64,000 nt of DNA from Diplolepis rosae (Eukaryota > Arthropoda > Insecta > Hymenoptera > Diplolepididae). How positions within the stretch are numbered: position 1 is the first letter of the stretch; the number at the start of each line of letters is the position of its first letter. Where the stretch lies: positions 1-64,000 of the forward strand of contig JAPYXD010000737.1 of NCBI GenBank assembly GCA_030998225.1, written 5' to 3'. Below, piece by piece: positions 33,809 to 46,746 of this stretch. The translations under genes and the position numbers were made by a program. The notes beneath the pieces were generated by a model that worked only from the letters and a program-made list of their open reading frames with translations, searched no databases and had not been told where the DNA came from.

Positions 33809-33827
33809 TTAAGGCGCGTATATCATA

Positions 33828-35466
33828 GTTAACTAACATTAATAAAAACTGTATGATAAGAGCAATTAAATTTTTTTTTGATTTTGAAAACCAAAAGTAG
33901 TCTATCTATATCTTCGTTTTCATCCTCTCTAACATTCACAAAATTTTGGAAACAACATTTTATGTACTTTAGACACAAACAAGTAGAAACTGGACCAAAT
34001 TATTCGTATACACTTGCTACTCTTCTCCAGTATCACATGCCCTTAAAGCTCATAATTTTAGTAATAGATCAAATAAGTTACATTTCTAGAAATCACGTCA
34101 GAGGTAATAAAATGTTGCATTTAGTGACCTAAAAACGAAGTGTTTTTGTGCAGTATTGTATAAAATAATGCAAAAAAAGTCAAAATTTCATAGTTTTAAC
34201 CATTTTTAATAACACCTAAAGCAATGAACTTTTCAAAATTTTTGTTCATCCATCACAAACTTAGATTTACCGAAAATATCCGATGTATATGGAAGAAACT
34301 GTAATTATTTTTACCTGGATGCTGTGAATGTTTAAATTTAGGGAAACAAATTTGTAAAAATTCAAATTCGTGAAATCATTCATAAAAAAATTATAAAAAT
34401 ACTTTCAATGTATTTCTAATTAAATATTTTCTATTTTGTTTCTAATAATTAATTTTCACAATTTGTAGGATCCGCTTTTTAGGTATAAAAAAACTTTGAA
34501 TTTTTACAACTTTTTGTTTCCCTAAATTTCAACTTTCACATTCCGTGAATGTTAGAGAGGATGAAAACGGACGTAGATAGACTACTTTTGGTTTTGAAAA
34601 TGAAAAAAAATTAAATTGTTCTTATTATACTGTCTTTATTAATGTTAGATAACTATTTTAAAAATATAAATTAATATTCTCCTTATTTTATATTCTATTT
34701 TCTTTAATTATTCATAATGATTTCCAGCTAATTACAACTCTCATCAACTTTGTTTCTTGTTCAGAATTTTGCATTTTAATTCCATTTTTCGACTTAATTT
34801 TACCTGAAAAAAATAATATGAATGCAGTGATATGTAGACAATTACATATAAAAATTTTTGAAAAGTTATTATCCAATGCCTTAAAGGAATAAAGGAGATA
34901 GTAATATTTAAATATTAATATCAGCTGAATGTTTCAAAACAGTTTTTGTACGAGATAGATATGAATAAAAAGGGACAAATTTAATTTAAAATATTCAAAT
35001 AATATTAATATTTAAAGTCTGATCTCTTTTATTTGTTTATGGCATTGAATAATATATTTAAACATTTTTTTATTAGTATTGATAATATTACAATAGAAAT
35101 CTCATACTGAATAAAATATTTTTACCTTGTTCAGTTAAATTTTCTAAATTTAAGGAAACTTAAGAAATACTAAATGGATTTTAAATGCAACATCAACGAC
35201 ACTATATTTCTTATACAAATCTATTTTCTAAAAAAATGTAAAAGTGCTTTCTTCGATATTTAATTTATATTTATATTATATTATATATATTATATATTTA
35301 TTTAAATTATTATTTAATTACACTTTTTCAGAAAATCACCCGTTCAACACAATGCTCTTGTAGAGCATGAGGCGTGCAACGCGCTCTGGTGAGAAAAGTT
35401 TGCACATGGAAACTATAATCACCAGCCGTATGCATCAGCCCGTATTTCACGATTCTAACTTGACCA
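33828..35466. mobile_element. Family C copy, partial
   Basis: 33828-34560 is near identical to 14360-15095, and 34560-35060 contains the inverted arm. The right end carries the family-flank words GTATGCATCAGCCCG and GATTCTAACTTGACC, as at 8320, but is cut at CCACGTTAGT, where a family D element starts. The left terminus was not found. Confidence 0.65.
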
Positions 35467-35472
35467 CGTTAG

Positions 35473-38400
35473 TCAGATCTGATACCGACGCAGTCACAAT
35501 TACAGAAGCAACTCCTGTCAGTGAGAAGCGAGTAGGGAAAGGCGGCGGCGCGCGCTGCCGTTCTTTCTTCCTCGTCGCTCTTGCACGCGAGAACGACTCG
35601 TCCCACTTCTCCTTATTCTCCTCGCTTCCTCCAAGCAAAGCTATTTTTAGATTTCACGCTTTCAGTTATCGAGTCGAAATTGAGAATTGTATTTTGCTCG
35701 ACTCCGTGCAAAAGAGGCGCGAGCAGACGACAATTTCAAATTTATGAAATATATTTTCCAATAAACAACACTTTTTTTCAGATATTTTGGGAAAAATCTG
35801 CCTAAAATAAACATTTAAAATATCTTATAAAATTTTATAAGCATTTAAACATTTCAAAAATAAACTTGTAGTAAAATTTGGTGCCAATAAATGTTTAAAA
35901 TATAAATCAATATATATTTTTCTATTTAAATTTCCATACTTCTAATCAATTTTGTACATTTAAAAAATTTTCAGTAGGAAATATATATTCTATTAGTAAA
36001 AGATAAACATAAAATTCAAGTTTAAAATTTACATTCTCAGTTTTATGTTAGAAATATTTTCATCTTACATATTTTTAGCCTAAGCACAGACTTTTCATTG
36101 AAAACATGAAATGCTCTACAAAAAGGAAAAATTTTCTAATAGAAGTGGATAAATTAAAAAGTTAAAAAATGTGTTCATTGATATCTTCATATGAACATGT
36201 AAATATTTACCCATATGAAATTTTACATGAAAATTTTTGTTCGAAGTGTTGAAATCTTGTTACAATTTGACAAGATCATATGTACGAGTTCAATCTTTTT
36301 AATGAAATATTTGGTAATATTTAATTTGTCTATTCTTTTGAAATCGGGGGATTCCGTTGGAATTCAAGGTCAATAAATGCTTAAAGGTTTAAATCAAGAT
36401 TTTAATTACAAAATTTTTAAGCTTTGTAATTAGCTTTGTAAATGACTACTTGATTCAAAAAGTAATTCAGCTCTGTAGAACATTGTTATATTTGGAATTC
36501 AAAATCTGTGCTTAGGCCAAAAAAAGTAAGATAAAAATTCTTTCACCATAAAACTAAGAATGTAGATTTAAAACTTATTATGTCATATATTTATCTCATC
36601 TTAATGGAAAATACTTGAAAAATAATTCTCTGTTTCAATATTTTTTAAACGTACGAATATTTAAGAAATTCATAAGTATTTAACCTTTTTATGAAAATTT
36701 TCAAATAACGCTTTTGTTGACAAAGTTACAAATTTTTCAATAATCGATTTATTGTATTTTAAGTTTAAATATGAGACGACTTTAAATTTCACAATAACAT
36801 TATTTTTCAAGTACTTAAACCTTTCTTCAATTTTGAGAATTCTTCCCGAGGTTTATTTCAGGTGAGTGACTATATTTCTTTTATTAATGAAAACATTTGT
36901 AATTCTAAATATTCAATGTTTGAAATAGAAATATTAAGCAAAAGATTTTCAAGTTCTGGGAATCAAATGCTTTAATAATACAATTTTTCTTCTCTGTAAA
37001 GCATCTCAATTTTGAAATTAAAAGTCTCCACAAAGGTTAAAAAAACTTAAGATGAAAATACTTTTATTTAAAAATTTTAAATACAGATTTCAAACTCAAA
37101 ACTTATTTGCCTAAAATAAACGTCTCAAAGATCTTGCAGAAATAAAGGGAGATTTGAATACTTCAAAAATAAATTTTTAGTAATATGTTAAACTTAATAA
37201 ATGTTTAAAGCTTAAATCAGGATATCAGTTGACAAATTTTTACTTGTGTAAATTGACTCAACCAATTTGAAAATTATGAGAAAAAATATTTTATTTAAAA
37301 AATAGGAGGTTAAACATTTTTAATTGATGTTTTCATTTAAACCATCAAACATTCATTAATTTAAAATTGTACTCAAAATTTTATCATACAGCGTTCCAAT
37401 CGTTCCACAATTTTACAAAATCTTATAAATCTTTATTTTATAGGGAAATGTTTTTTAAAATATTCGAAAAATAAGTGCAATTATTTAAATTAAATGTTTC
37501 GAAACGTTTTAAATATTGCTGATTTTACAAAATTGTTGGGAGATTTGAACACTGATTAAATAATCTTGCAATGCAATTATAAGTCAATAAATGCTTAAAG
37601 ATTTATCTCAAGTTTCTCAGGTCCAAAATGAAAATATTTTGCACTAGATTTGAATTTAAATTTTAACTTAATTTTATGTGGCCTAAGCACAGATTTTTAT
37701 TTCAAAAAATTAAATTCTGTACAAAATTGAAGTATTTTGTGAATCAAGTGGTTGATTTATAAAACTAAAAAAGGTTGTAATTAATATATTCATATAAAAC
37801 TTTAAGCATTTATTCACCTTAAATTTCATTGAAAAATTCTATATGTAGTGTTCAAACCTTCCTAAAAATTCGCAAGAATAGGAAAATTAAAAATGACAAA
37901 GTATTTCATTTAAAAAATCACTATCGTTTTCTAGATATTTGGAAAAACATTTGCCTGAAAATTATCCATAAAATTTTCTTAAGTCGTAACAAGATTTTTT
38001 GTAGAGCATTTCATGTTTTCAATGAAAAGTCTGTGCTTAGGCTAAAAATATGCAAGATGAAAATATTTCTAACATAAAACTGAGAATGTAAATTTTAAAC
38101 TTAAATTTTATGTTTATCTTTTACTAATAGAATATATATTTCCTACTGAAAATTTTTTAAATGTACAAAATTGATTAGAAGTATGGAAATTTAAATAGAA
38201 AAATATATATTGATTTATATTTTAAACATTTATTGGCACCAAATTTTACTACAAGTTTATTTTTGAAATGTTTAAATGCTTATAAAATTTTATAAGATAT
38301 TTTAAATGTTTATTTTAGGCAGATTTTTCCCAAAATATCTGAAAAAAGTGTTGTTTATTGGAAAATATATTTCATAAACTTGAAATTGTCGTCTGCTTCG

Positions 38401-38657
38401 CGCCTCTTTTGCACGGAGTCGAGCAAAATACAATTCTCAATTTCGACTCGATAACTGAAAGCGTGAAATCTAAAAATAGCTTTGCATGGAGGAAGAGAGG
38501 AGAATAAGGAGAAGTGAGACGAGTCGTTCTCGCGTGCAAGAGTGACGAGGAAGAAAGAAAGGTAGCGCACGCCGCCGCCTTTCCCTACTCGCTTCTCACT
38601 GACAGGAGTTGCTTCTGTAATTGTGACTGCGTCGGTATCAGATCTGAGCACATTGTC
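35473..38657. mobile_element. Family D element, most complete copy
   Basis: Arms of about 660 bp (35473-36140 and 37985-38657) are inverted and highly similar. The outer ~260 bases are GC-rich (near GAGAAGCGAGTAGGG) and the inner part AT-rich. The central 1.8 kb is single copy and matches 22986-24020 in inverse. The left end lacks the CAGTGTGC seen in other copies. No transposase was recognised. Confidence 0.8.
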
Positions 38658-38756
38658 GCTATCCCGGCCGGCGTCTCTCTATTACGCCGTCTACAATCTC
38701 TCCCCCCCCCCCCCCCAACCCTCACTCTTTAATACGCTCTCTATCGGATGATTCGT
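38658..38756. other. Spacer with C-run
   Basis: Contains an uninterrupted C-run near 38703-38716. No gene. Confidence 0.5.
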
Positions 38757-39716
38757 CGTAACCAGCCCCCTGCATCTTAGCCAGAATGCACGTAATCCGC
38801 GAAACGAAAATGTCACAAGAATTGACCGTGGCCGCTAGGAGCGCTGATTGTTCATGAGGCCTGAAATCATTTTAATGCATGGGAAAAATGCATAAAAATT
38901 AAATTTTCGGGGATAAAAACTACTTGATCATATTTTTTTTTACAACACATTAAACTAGAAAGTTTTAAATATTATTTAAAGCAATTTTTACTGATATAAA
39001 GGGTAATATGCTTGAAATTTGGGCGAAAATTGTTTTTGTAAATCTGGCTGGAAATTGAAATCAGAGTTCTGTTATCTTCGTTTTAACATTAATATTTACA
39101 TTGTGATTATCAAATAAAAATACAATATTTATTTATATTATCAATATTATTGATATTATATCAGTCTTACATATTATAATAGAAAAATAGGCTATTGAAA
39201 TGCCATCAAATTGAATTATAATACGGGTATTAATTATATCATCTTGATTTTGTTAGAAAAATTAGATTTTATTATAGGGCATTTTGTATTTTATATTTTA
39301 AAACTTCTCAGTAATTGAAAAAATTACATTTTTATGAACAAAACTTTCACATAAGGAATGAACGTACATTTGAAAAAGCAACAAATATAAAGAATTTATA
39401 AAATTGCTTTATAAGTATTTGAAACCACTGAGAACAAAGATGTTTGTAATAAATAATAATCAACATAATATATATTTTTTGGAATTGAAACGAAAAATAT
39501 ATCTTTTATCAGAAACTGTGTGAGACAAAATTTGTAGATCTTTTAGAAACGAACAACTTTGTATTCCTCCGTTTTTTTCGTATTTCACATATTATTGTTA
39601 AACAATTGAATTTTGGATTTTCAATGGTTTTTTTTAATTAATAAGAAAAATATGCATCTTATGAAAAAATGTTACAATTCAAATTTGTAGATTTTTATGT
39701 GAAAAATAATATTGTA

Positions 39717-40060
39717 TCATAACGTTTTTTCGTATCTCGTATAATTTAACTTGAAAATGGAATTTTGATATTGACTTTTTTCGAATTTGAATATTTTGAT
39801 TGGATGTGGCTGGTTAACGAACTTGTCCTTACTTTTTCGGCTCCGATAAAGTGTACGAAAGCTCAATTCAATCTGATAATTCTGTCGAGAGTTATGCCGC
39901 ACACGACCTACAGACAGACAGACAGACAGACGGACAGACAGACACTTTCGTAAAAACCCTTTTTTCTGACTCAGGGGGTCTCAAAACGTAAAGATTTGAT
40001 GAAAATTTCGAAAGTCATTTTTCACATAAAACCAATACCTTCTCATCCATGATGAGAATG
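39717..40060 (+). mobile_element. Element with (GACA)n tract, copy 1
   Basis: A (CAGA)n run at about 39910-39945 is flanked by TTCGTAAAAACC and CTGACTCAGGGGGTC. The same unit is present in opposite orientation at 61850-62390. Class is not identified. Confidence 0.65.
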
Positions 40061-40310
40061 TAAAAAGGTTATTTTATAGAAATTTATCATTTTCAGAAAA
40101 AGGTATCGATTTTTGAAGATCAATTCAAAAATCGATCTTTTTAACCGATTAATCGATCAAATTGAATCAATAATTTCAAAATCAATTCTTTTTTTTGAAT
40201 ATCGCCCATCCCTATCCATAATACCTTAAGTTCAGTCAGTCAGCTTTGTTGATTTTTTTATTCAAAGCGTTTTAAATTTAGTATAGATTAAATTTCAATA
40301 AGTTAAAGGC

Positions 40311-40400
40311 GTAACCAGCCCCCAGAATCTCTGGAGTTGAAAATGTCACAGATGTTGACCGTTGGCCACCGTGGCGCTGGCTGTTCATGAGGCCGACCTT
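40311..40400 (+). repeat. Internal copy of the element's terminal repeat
   Basis: GTAACCAGCCCCC, GAAAATGTCACA, TTGACCG and TGTTCATGAGGCC occur in the same order as in the outer terminus at 38757-38860. This marks the true 5' end of a gene-bearing version of the family, placed directly upstream of the THAP exon. Confidence 0.65.
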
Positions 40401-40532
40401 ATACAGATTAGCATTATAGAACATTGAAATTTAACGTTTTTTGTGAAAAATTGGTGTCTGAAGTGCTTTTGTGTGCTTTTTAGGTAAATTGGAATGGTTT
40501 TAACAGTCAGTGATATAAAAATTTAAGTGAAA

Positions 40533-40573
40533 ATGCGGAAATTTCTTGCTGTAGGTTGCAAAACAGGCTACAG
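40533..40573 (+). CDS. THAP-like first exon of a lost transposase
   Basis: ATG at 40533 opens 13 codons plus two bases (MRKFLAVGCKTGY) followed by the donor GTAATG. GCKTGY is typical of the start of THAP zinc-finger domains in insect transposon proteins. The first zinc ligand expected at residue 4 (spacing C-x4-C) is Phe, a one-base change from Cys, so the domain would be defective. It lies about 130-220 bases downstream of a terminal repeat. No further exon was found. Confidence 0.5.
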
Positions 40574-40717
40574 GTAATGCTCTGAAAAAGTGCATTGTTT
40601 TGTGGTTTATTTATCATGAGCGCCTTTAACTTATTAAAATTTAATCTATACTAAATTTAAAACGCTTTGAATAAAAAAATCAACAAAGCTGACTGACTGA
40701 ACTTAAGGTATTATAGA

Positions 40718-41519
40718 TAGGGATGGGCGATCTTCAAAGAAAGGATCAATTTTGAAATTATTGATTCAATTTGATCGATTAATCGATTAAAAAGATCGAT
40801 TTTTGAATCTATCTTCAAAAATCGATACCTTTTTCTCAAAATGATAAATTTCTGTAAAATAACCTTTTTTTAAAATGTTTTATTACAATTGGAGATATAA
40901 TTGTTACTTGCATATTTTGTGAATTTAAATTATCAAAATAAAAAAGTGTTTATATCAATAAAAAAGGAAATTAGGCTTAAAAAACACACTATATTTGCGA
41001 ATCAGGAACGTTTTTTATTTTTTTAAATTGCACAATTTCTAAAGCAATGCGTATTATTAGTGGTAAAGTTTCTGACATAAATATGAAGTATTACTATAAA
41101 GTTTATAAGATTAATATACTTTGAATTTTGCATAACACTTAAAGTATTATTTATGATAAAATTTTTGGCATAAATATGAAGTATTACTATAAAGTTTATA
41201 ATATTAATATACTTTGAACTTTGCATATCACTTAAAGTATTATTTATGATAAAATTTCTGGCATAAATATGAAGTATTATTATAAAGTTTATAATATTAA
41301 TATACTTTGTATATCACATTAAGGATATTCTCGTGGTCGACCCCTTGATCTCACTTTTAAACTAAAAAACAATTCATGGGAACAGTTCATAGAAATAGGA
41401 AACAGGAAAAAAAGAAAGGAGAATCGTTCGTAAAGATCGAAAAAAAATATCAATCCAACCGATTAATCGAGTAAAAAAGATCGATCTCCGTAGAATCGAA
41501 TCGAGATCGCCCATCCCTA
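40718..41519. mobile_element. hAT-like non-autonomous element
   Basis: TAGGGATGGGCGAT at the left faces ATCGCCCATCCCTA at the right, both followed inward by GATTAATCGAT-rich sequence. These ends resemble insect hAT termini. The 8 flanking bases (ATTATAGA and ATTATGCT) match only in part. The interior has the 93-bp array. Confidence 0.65.
41060..41325. repeat. 93-bp tandem repeat, about 2.7 units
   Basis: ATAAATATGAAGTATTA starts at 41077, 41170 and 41263, an exact 93-bp spacing, with high similarity between units. AT-rich and non-coding. Confidence 0.85.
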
Positions 41520-42366
41520 ATTATGCTAATTATAGATAAAATACACATAATAAATTATGTGCATATGAGATCTAAATATCCATTATATTATTATGAAATA
41601 TAGTATATTATGTTGATTATTATTTATTACAAACATCTTTGTTCTTAGTGTTTTCAAATACTTATAAAGGAATTTTATAAATTCTTTATATTTGTTACTT
41701 TTTCAAATGTACGTTCATTCCTTATGTGAAAGTTTTGTTCATAAAAATGTAATTTTTTCAATTACTGAGAAGTTTTAAAATATAAAATACAAAATGTCCT
41801 ATAATAAAATCTAATTTTTCTAACAAAATCAAAATGATATAATTAATACCCGTATTATAATTCAATTTGATGGAATTTCAATAGCCAATTTTTCTATTAT
41901 AATATGTAAGACTGATATATAATATATATTATAAGATATATAATATATATTATAAGATATATAATATCAGTAATATTGATAATACAAATAAATATTGTAT
42001 TTTTATTTAATAATCACAATGTAAATATTAATGTTAAAACGAAGATAACAGAACTTTGATTTCAATTTCCAGCCAGAATTACAAAGACAATTTTCGCCCA
42101 AATTTCAAGCACATTACCCTTTCTATCAGTAAAAATTGCTTTAAATAATATTTAAAACTTTCTAGTTTAATGTCTTGTAAAAAAAAATATGATCAAGTAG
42201 TTTTTATCCCCAAAAATTTAATTTTTATGCATTTTTCCCATGCATTAAAATGAATTCAGGCCTCATGAACAATCAGCGCCCCTAGCGGCCACGGTCAATT
42301 CTTGTGACATTTTCGTTTCGCGGATTACGTGCATTCTGGCTAAGATGCCGGGGGCTGGTCGTAACG

Positions 42367-43463
42367 CACTTATACCTAACAGCATAATCATTTCGCAACA
42401 AATTAATTTCAAAAACTTACAACGAATAAAATTGAAATGAATGTTTTAATGAACTAGTTGAGCTATATTGTTTATTAAGATTGGATCAAAATTAGAACTA
42501 GGAACTAGTTACTGAGATGTTAAGAAATACATGAAAGGTTAAATAACTATTAATAAACAAATAATTTTGACTCAAAGTAATTTTCTTTGAAAAATATATT
42601 ACCTTCTCTTCGAAAATACAGTGGGTTTAATTCTGGTTCTATTCTCCCTGCATCTGTAAACCGTTTTTTAGTTCGAAGTTATGTCTATGGTCCGACACTC
42701 CTCAATTAATAAATTGCTGTACGTACAATATTATGCATGTTTCATAATTCTACATTCAACATTAAAATATATACTTACGTTAAAATGGTCTTCACAACAA
42801 AATATTGTTGATGCTAACTAGTACTTTTACATTTGGGTACAAAACACCATCGTCAACATTCATTTCTTTCCATTTTTTGGAATCATTTTTTAATGACTTA
42901 TCATAAATTGTTGAATATACAAAATGCAGTTTCAATTTCACATTTACATTCTTTGGCAATCAAAGTTTATAAAAAAATTAAATGAATTAAAAAAATTTTG
43001 TGGATGACCCTATTGTAAAAATTATTGTATGGAAATCTTACATTTTTGTATTAAAATTGGAATTACTTCACTTCAGTGGGAGTTAGTAAACGAATTTATT
43101 TGTTGAATTGTAATTATAATGGCTGTAGGCCAATTGTCCGAAGAAAAAATTAACAGTCAATGAATTATCTAGGAACGAAAGTATCGAGGCAATAAAATTA
43201 TCTCGAAATGAAAGTATCCAGGTTTGACATTAACCAGGCAAATTCAGAAAAGCTATTATGGTAATTTCGCAACCAATATTATCGACAAGCCTGATCGCTT
43301 GCACATATGAATGACGCATTATTCATATGACGTGCAACAGTTTGAAATTCTAATATAAAAAAAATTAATATTCAACTAGTAAATATAATTAATTGTGTAA
43401 AGAAGCTACTTAACGTAAAAAAGAATTGAAAATTATTCTAATCTTATTTTAGAACATAATTGA
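42367..43463. other. AT-rich stretch, no gene recognised
   Basis: No frame, repeat or RNA gene was recognised. It ends at the R1-like target site. Confidence 0.5.
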
Positions 43464-43473
43464 TCGCGACTAT

Positions 43474-43477
<4 letters not shown>
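43464..43477. repeat. Target duplication, 3' side of R1-like element
   Basis: TCGCGACTATGGTT is repeated exactly at 49137-49150, bracketing the element. A 14-bp exact duplication supports target-primed insertion. Confidence 0.9.

Positions 43478-43509
<32 letters not shown>
43476..43509 (-). other. Poly(A) tail of R1-like element
   Basis: 34 uninterrupted T on the plus strand (the first two overlap the duplication). The unbroken length argues for recent insertion. Confidence 0.9.
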
Positions 43510-43510
<1 letters not shown>

Positions 43511-43644
43511 TGAGGAGGAAAAATGGCAAAATCTTTTATAGACGTTGTACAGGACTCTCCTAGGACGGGTTTAGGCATACCTGTTAAAACCAGAAAACCC
43601 CCTCTCTCGAACCAATACACCACCCGCGGAACCGCCTTTCGGCT
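43510..43644 (-). other. 3' UTR of R1-like element
   Basis: Between the ORF2 stop and the A tail. CCACCCGCGG and related inverted words near 43619-43660 could form a hairpin of the kind recognised by the element's own reverse transcriptase; that role is inference. Confidence 0.5.
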
Positions 43645-46600
43645 TTAAACTTCACGGGTGGTTGGTTCCATTAAAGTCGCGTACGACTCTTCCGTCATCC
43701 GTTCGCTCGGAACTTCCACCCGCATGAGTGGGACCATCGTGTCAGGAGTAAGTTCGGAACCCACCGCCTGACCGAGGACCCCCCTAGCCACACCCCATTT
43801 TGCGCAGACGAAGAGAGCGTGCTCCGCGTTATCCACCGGGGAATCGCAGTAGCAACACGTCTCCTCGTCTCTCTTCTTAAAGCGCCTCAGGTACGCGTTA
43901 AAACAGCCATGGCCCGAGAGCGCTTGTGCCAAGTAAAAGCCGACTTCCCCGTGCTTTCTGTTCAGCCAGGTGGCGAGCTCCGGGATCAGGCGGTACGTCC
44001 ATCTCCCTGTCTGCTCACCATGCCATCTCATCTGCCATTTCTCGACGAGTCTGCGCCTTCCATCCTTGCGGATGGCCTCCTTCGCGCGAGCGATTTCCTG
44101 CAGGTCGGCGCAGGTAAGCTCCTTGCGAAGCTGAAAGGTTTCCTGCCTTTCCTCCGCCAATAAATCTATTGGCGGGACGCTCGCTAGGACCAGCACAGCG
44201 CTCGTCGAGATAGTTCTATATGCCGAAACTATTCTCAGCGCGACAAGTCTCTGCGCCGAGAACAGCTTCTTCTGGATAGCATGGTTTTGCAAGACATTGG
44301 CCCAGACCGGAGCTGCATAAAGCAGCTTCGAATGGACCACGCTCGCCACCAATCTTCTTTTCGCTTCCCTGGGTCCACCAATGTTTGGCATAAGCCGGGC
44401 CAAGTTTGCTCCACATTGGATAGCTTTGGTGGCTGCGATCTTTAGGTGTTCGCCAAGGCTAAGCCTACGATCCAGCTGCACCCCCAGGTACTTAATGCTT
44501 GTTTTCCACTGGACTTCATGCTCTCCCAGAACGATCCTCGGGTATTGGAAGGATCTCCTGTCCGTAACGAGCAAAGCCTCGGTTTTCTCAGGGGCCATTT
44601 TAAGACCTCTGCCATCCAACCAGCGCTTCGCTCGCCACAGACTTTCATTGATCCTCAGCTCTAGGATTCCAACGTCGTCAGCGGCGCACACGACAAGTGC
44701 GTCATCCGCGAAGCCGACGATGCTCGTTCCAGCAGGCAGGTCCATGCGCAGGAAATCGTCGTACATGACGTTCCAAACGAGTGGACCCACCCGCGATCCT
44801 TGAGGGGCGCCACATGTCATCTCCTCCTTGAGAGACCATTTGTCGCCCTCATATATCACCCACCTGTCGCTCAGATAGTCATCTATCATTCGCAACAGGT
44901 AGTCTGGAACCTTTTTCCGCATCATCGCCTCGATGCAGATGTTCCATCTCGCGGTATTGAACGCATTGCGTATGTCAATGCTAACCAACGCACAGAATCC
45001 CTTACGCTTACCAGTTCCTTTTCTTGCATTTGTGGCGATGTTAACCACAGCTTGGATGGCGTCCACAGTGGACCTGCCTTTCCTGAATCCGAACTGGTTT
45101 TCCGAGAGCCCGTTCTCCCCGACCAAGAGAGCCTGAAACCGTTGTAGAATCAACTCCTCCAGAAGCTTCCCCATCGTATCCAATAGGCATATTGGTCTAT
45201 ACGACGAGGCAACCCCTAGAGGTTTGTTGCCCTTCCTCAGCAGGACCAACCTCTGCTTCTTCCAATCTGCGAAGAACCTCCCCTCCCGAAGACAGGAGTT
45301 AAAGGCTTCTAGGAGAATCTCTGGGTACGCCCCGATCACCTCTTTGAGGATCTCGTTCGGCACCCAGTCGATACCCGGCGCTGTATTTGCCTTAAGCCTT
45401 CCACCCGCTCTCTTTAGTTCTTCGAGAGTGAAGAGTTCTTCGCGCCGGACCACGCAGGAACTTCGGTCCTGTCTTTGGAACGGCTCCACGTGTGGAAACA
45501 AGCTACACACAATGTACTGGACTCGATCGGGATTATCCAGGCCCGGGGTCCTTCTTCTAGACACCAATCTCTTGGTGACTATTTTGAAGGCGAGACCCCA
45601 TGGGTCCTTCTCGACCTCACCGATCAAGTCTTTCCAGCATTGAAGTCGGCTTTTCTTTATGCCTCGCCTCAAAGTTGTTTTTGCCCCTTTCCATGCCTCG
45701 TGCAGCGTAGCATCCCCCTTTGAACGGGTGAATTTTCGCCGCGCTGCGAGGCATTCTCGACGTAGGGCTGTCAACTGGTCGTTCCACCAGTACATCGAAC
45801 CCTTGGCTTGCCTGCGCTCGCGGCGAGGCATCGAGTAGTCGCAAGCCGCGACCACCTTCTGCCTCACCGAGCGCACAGCAGCTTCAAACGACCCAGCAGG
45901 TCAGACCCAACCAAGCTCATCGATGAGCCTGGTTTCTTCGAGGTGTTCGCGAAGTCTTTCCCTGCTGAGTTGTCTCGTGTTCCAGGAGGGGCTCCTTCCT
46001 TCGCCGCCCCTACCCTTATCCACCGCCTGACACTGTTGTTCTAGTGTGAATTCGATGCACCGGTGGTCACTCAAGGTTATTACCTCGAGGACCGACCAGT
46101 CGCTTATCCTTGAAGCGAGGCGAGGTGCGGCAATTGTGAGATCAATTATTGACCCCCCCGCTCCTCGTCTGAACGTAAATTCCCCGCCCTGATTCAAGAC
46201 GATCAGTTCGTTCCTAGCGACCATCTCGCCAACCAAGATTCCCCTCCTATCTAGGCGGGCTTCACCCCACTCGGGCGACTTACTGTTGAAGTCCCCCCCT
46301 ATGAGGGATCGCCCGATGGCCTCACGGAGGCTTTCCTCAAGGAGGAGGATCTGGGTCTCAAAGACATCGAAGGGATCGCTGGGGGAGAAGTAGCAGCTGT
46401 ACACACGCACACCCGCCACCTCCACCCAGACGAACCCCGCGTCGGTCTTCAGGAAGTCCCCGACGCCCAAATCAGGGTTACAAACAAGGATGCCGGCCCT
46501 CCTTGATGCATCCTGATACCAAGCAGAGTTTTCGGACCACTTGTACTGCTCACTAATGAGCAGCACATCAGCCCCCCTCTCCCTGGCAGTCTGCATCAGG

Positions 46601-46746
46601 AGGTCCTGGGCATCCTTCCCCCTTCCGAGGTTAAGCTGCAGGAACTTCAATTCCTGCCTCTCAACCTCCGAAGCTCTTCCCGGAAGACCGGGCTGGAGCC
46701 GCTCCCCGACACATGGGCGACATCTTTGTCGCCCCTGTCTGCGCAT
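43645..46746 (-). pseudogene. R1-like ORF2: endonuclease and reverse transcriptase, one stop
   Basis: From the ATG at 46744-46746: APE-type endonuclease (LQLNLGRG; GGDFNSKSPEWG; SDHRCIEF), then TGA at 45901-45903 in the same frame, then reverse transcriptase (YRPICLLDTMGKLLEE; VSIDIRNAFNTARW; catalytic GFADDALVV) and a C-terminal CCHC finger (CCYCDSP...H...C). There is no RNase H. Total is about 1,034 codons, the usual size for the clade. The start overlaps the ORF1 end by about 100 bases in another frame. The single TGA separates endonuclease from reverse transcriptase; otherwise the frame is complete. Confidence 0.9.

Larger units (their letters stand above)
38757..42366. mobile_element. 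3.6-kb palindromic element with internal THAP exon
   Basis: Terminal words CGTAACCAGCCCCCTGCATC and GATGCCGGGGGCTGGTCGTA are inverted. Arms pair over 38800-39470 with about 41600-42350 and again around 40085-40314 with 40615-40860. Between these, the left arm holds a GACA-repeat element and the right arm a hAT-like element with a 93-bp array. The centre (40311-40620) contains a further terminal repeat and a first exon. Confidence 0.8.

Noticed and set aside
39909..39946. (CAGA)n run as part of a CRISPR-like array
   Set aside because: It is a 4-bp microsatellite inside a dispersed repeat present in two orientations.
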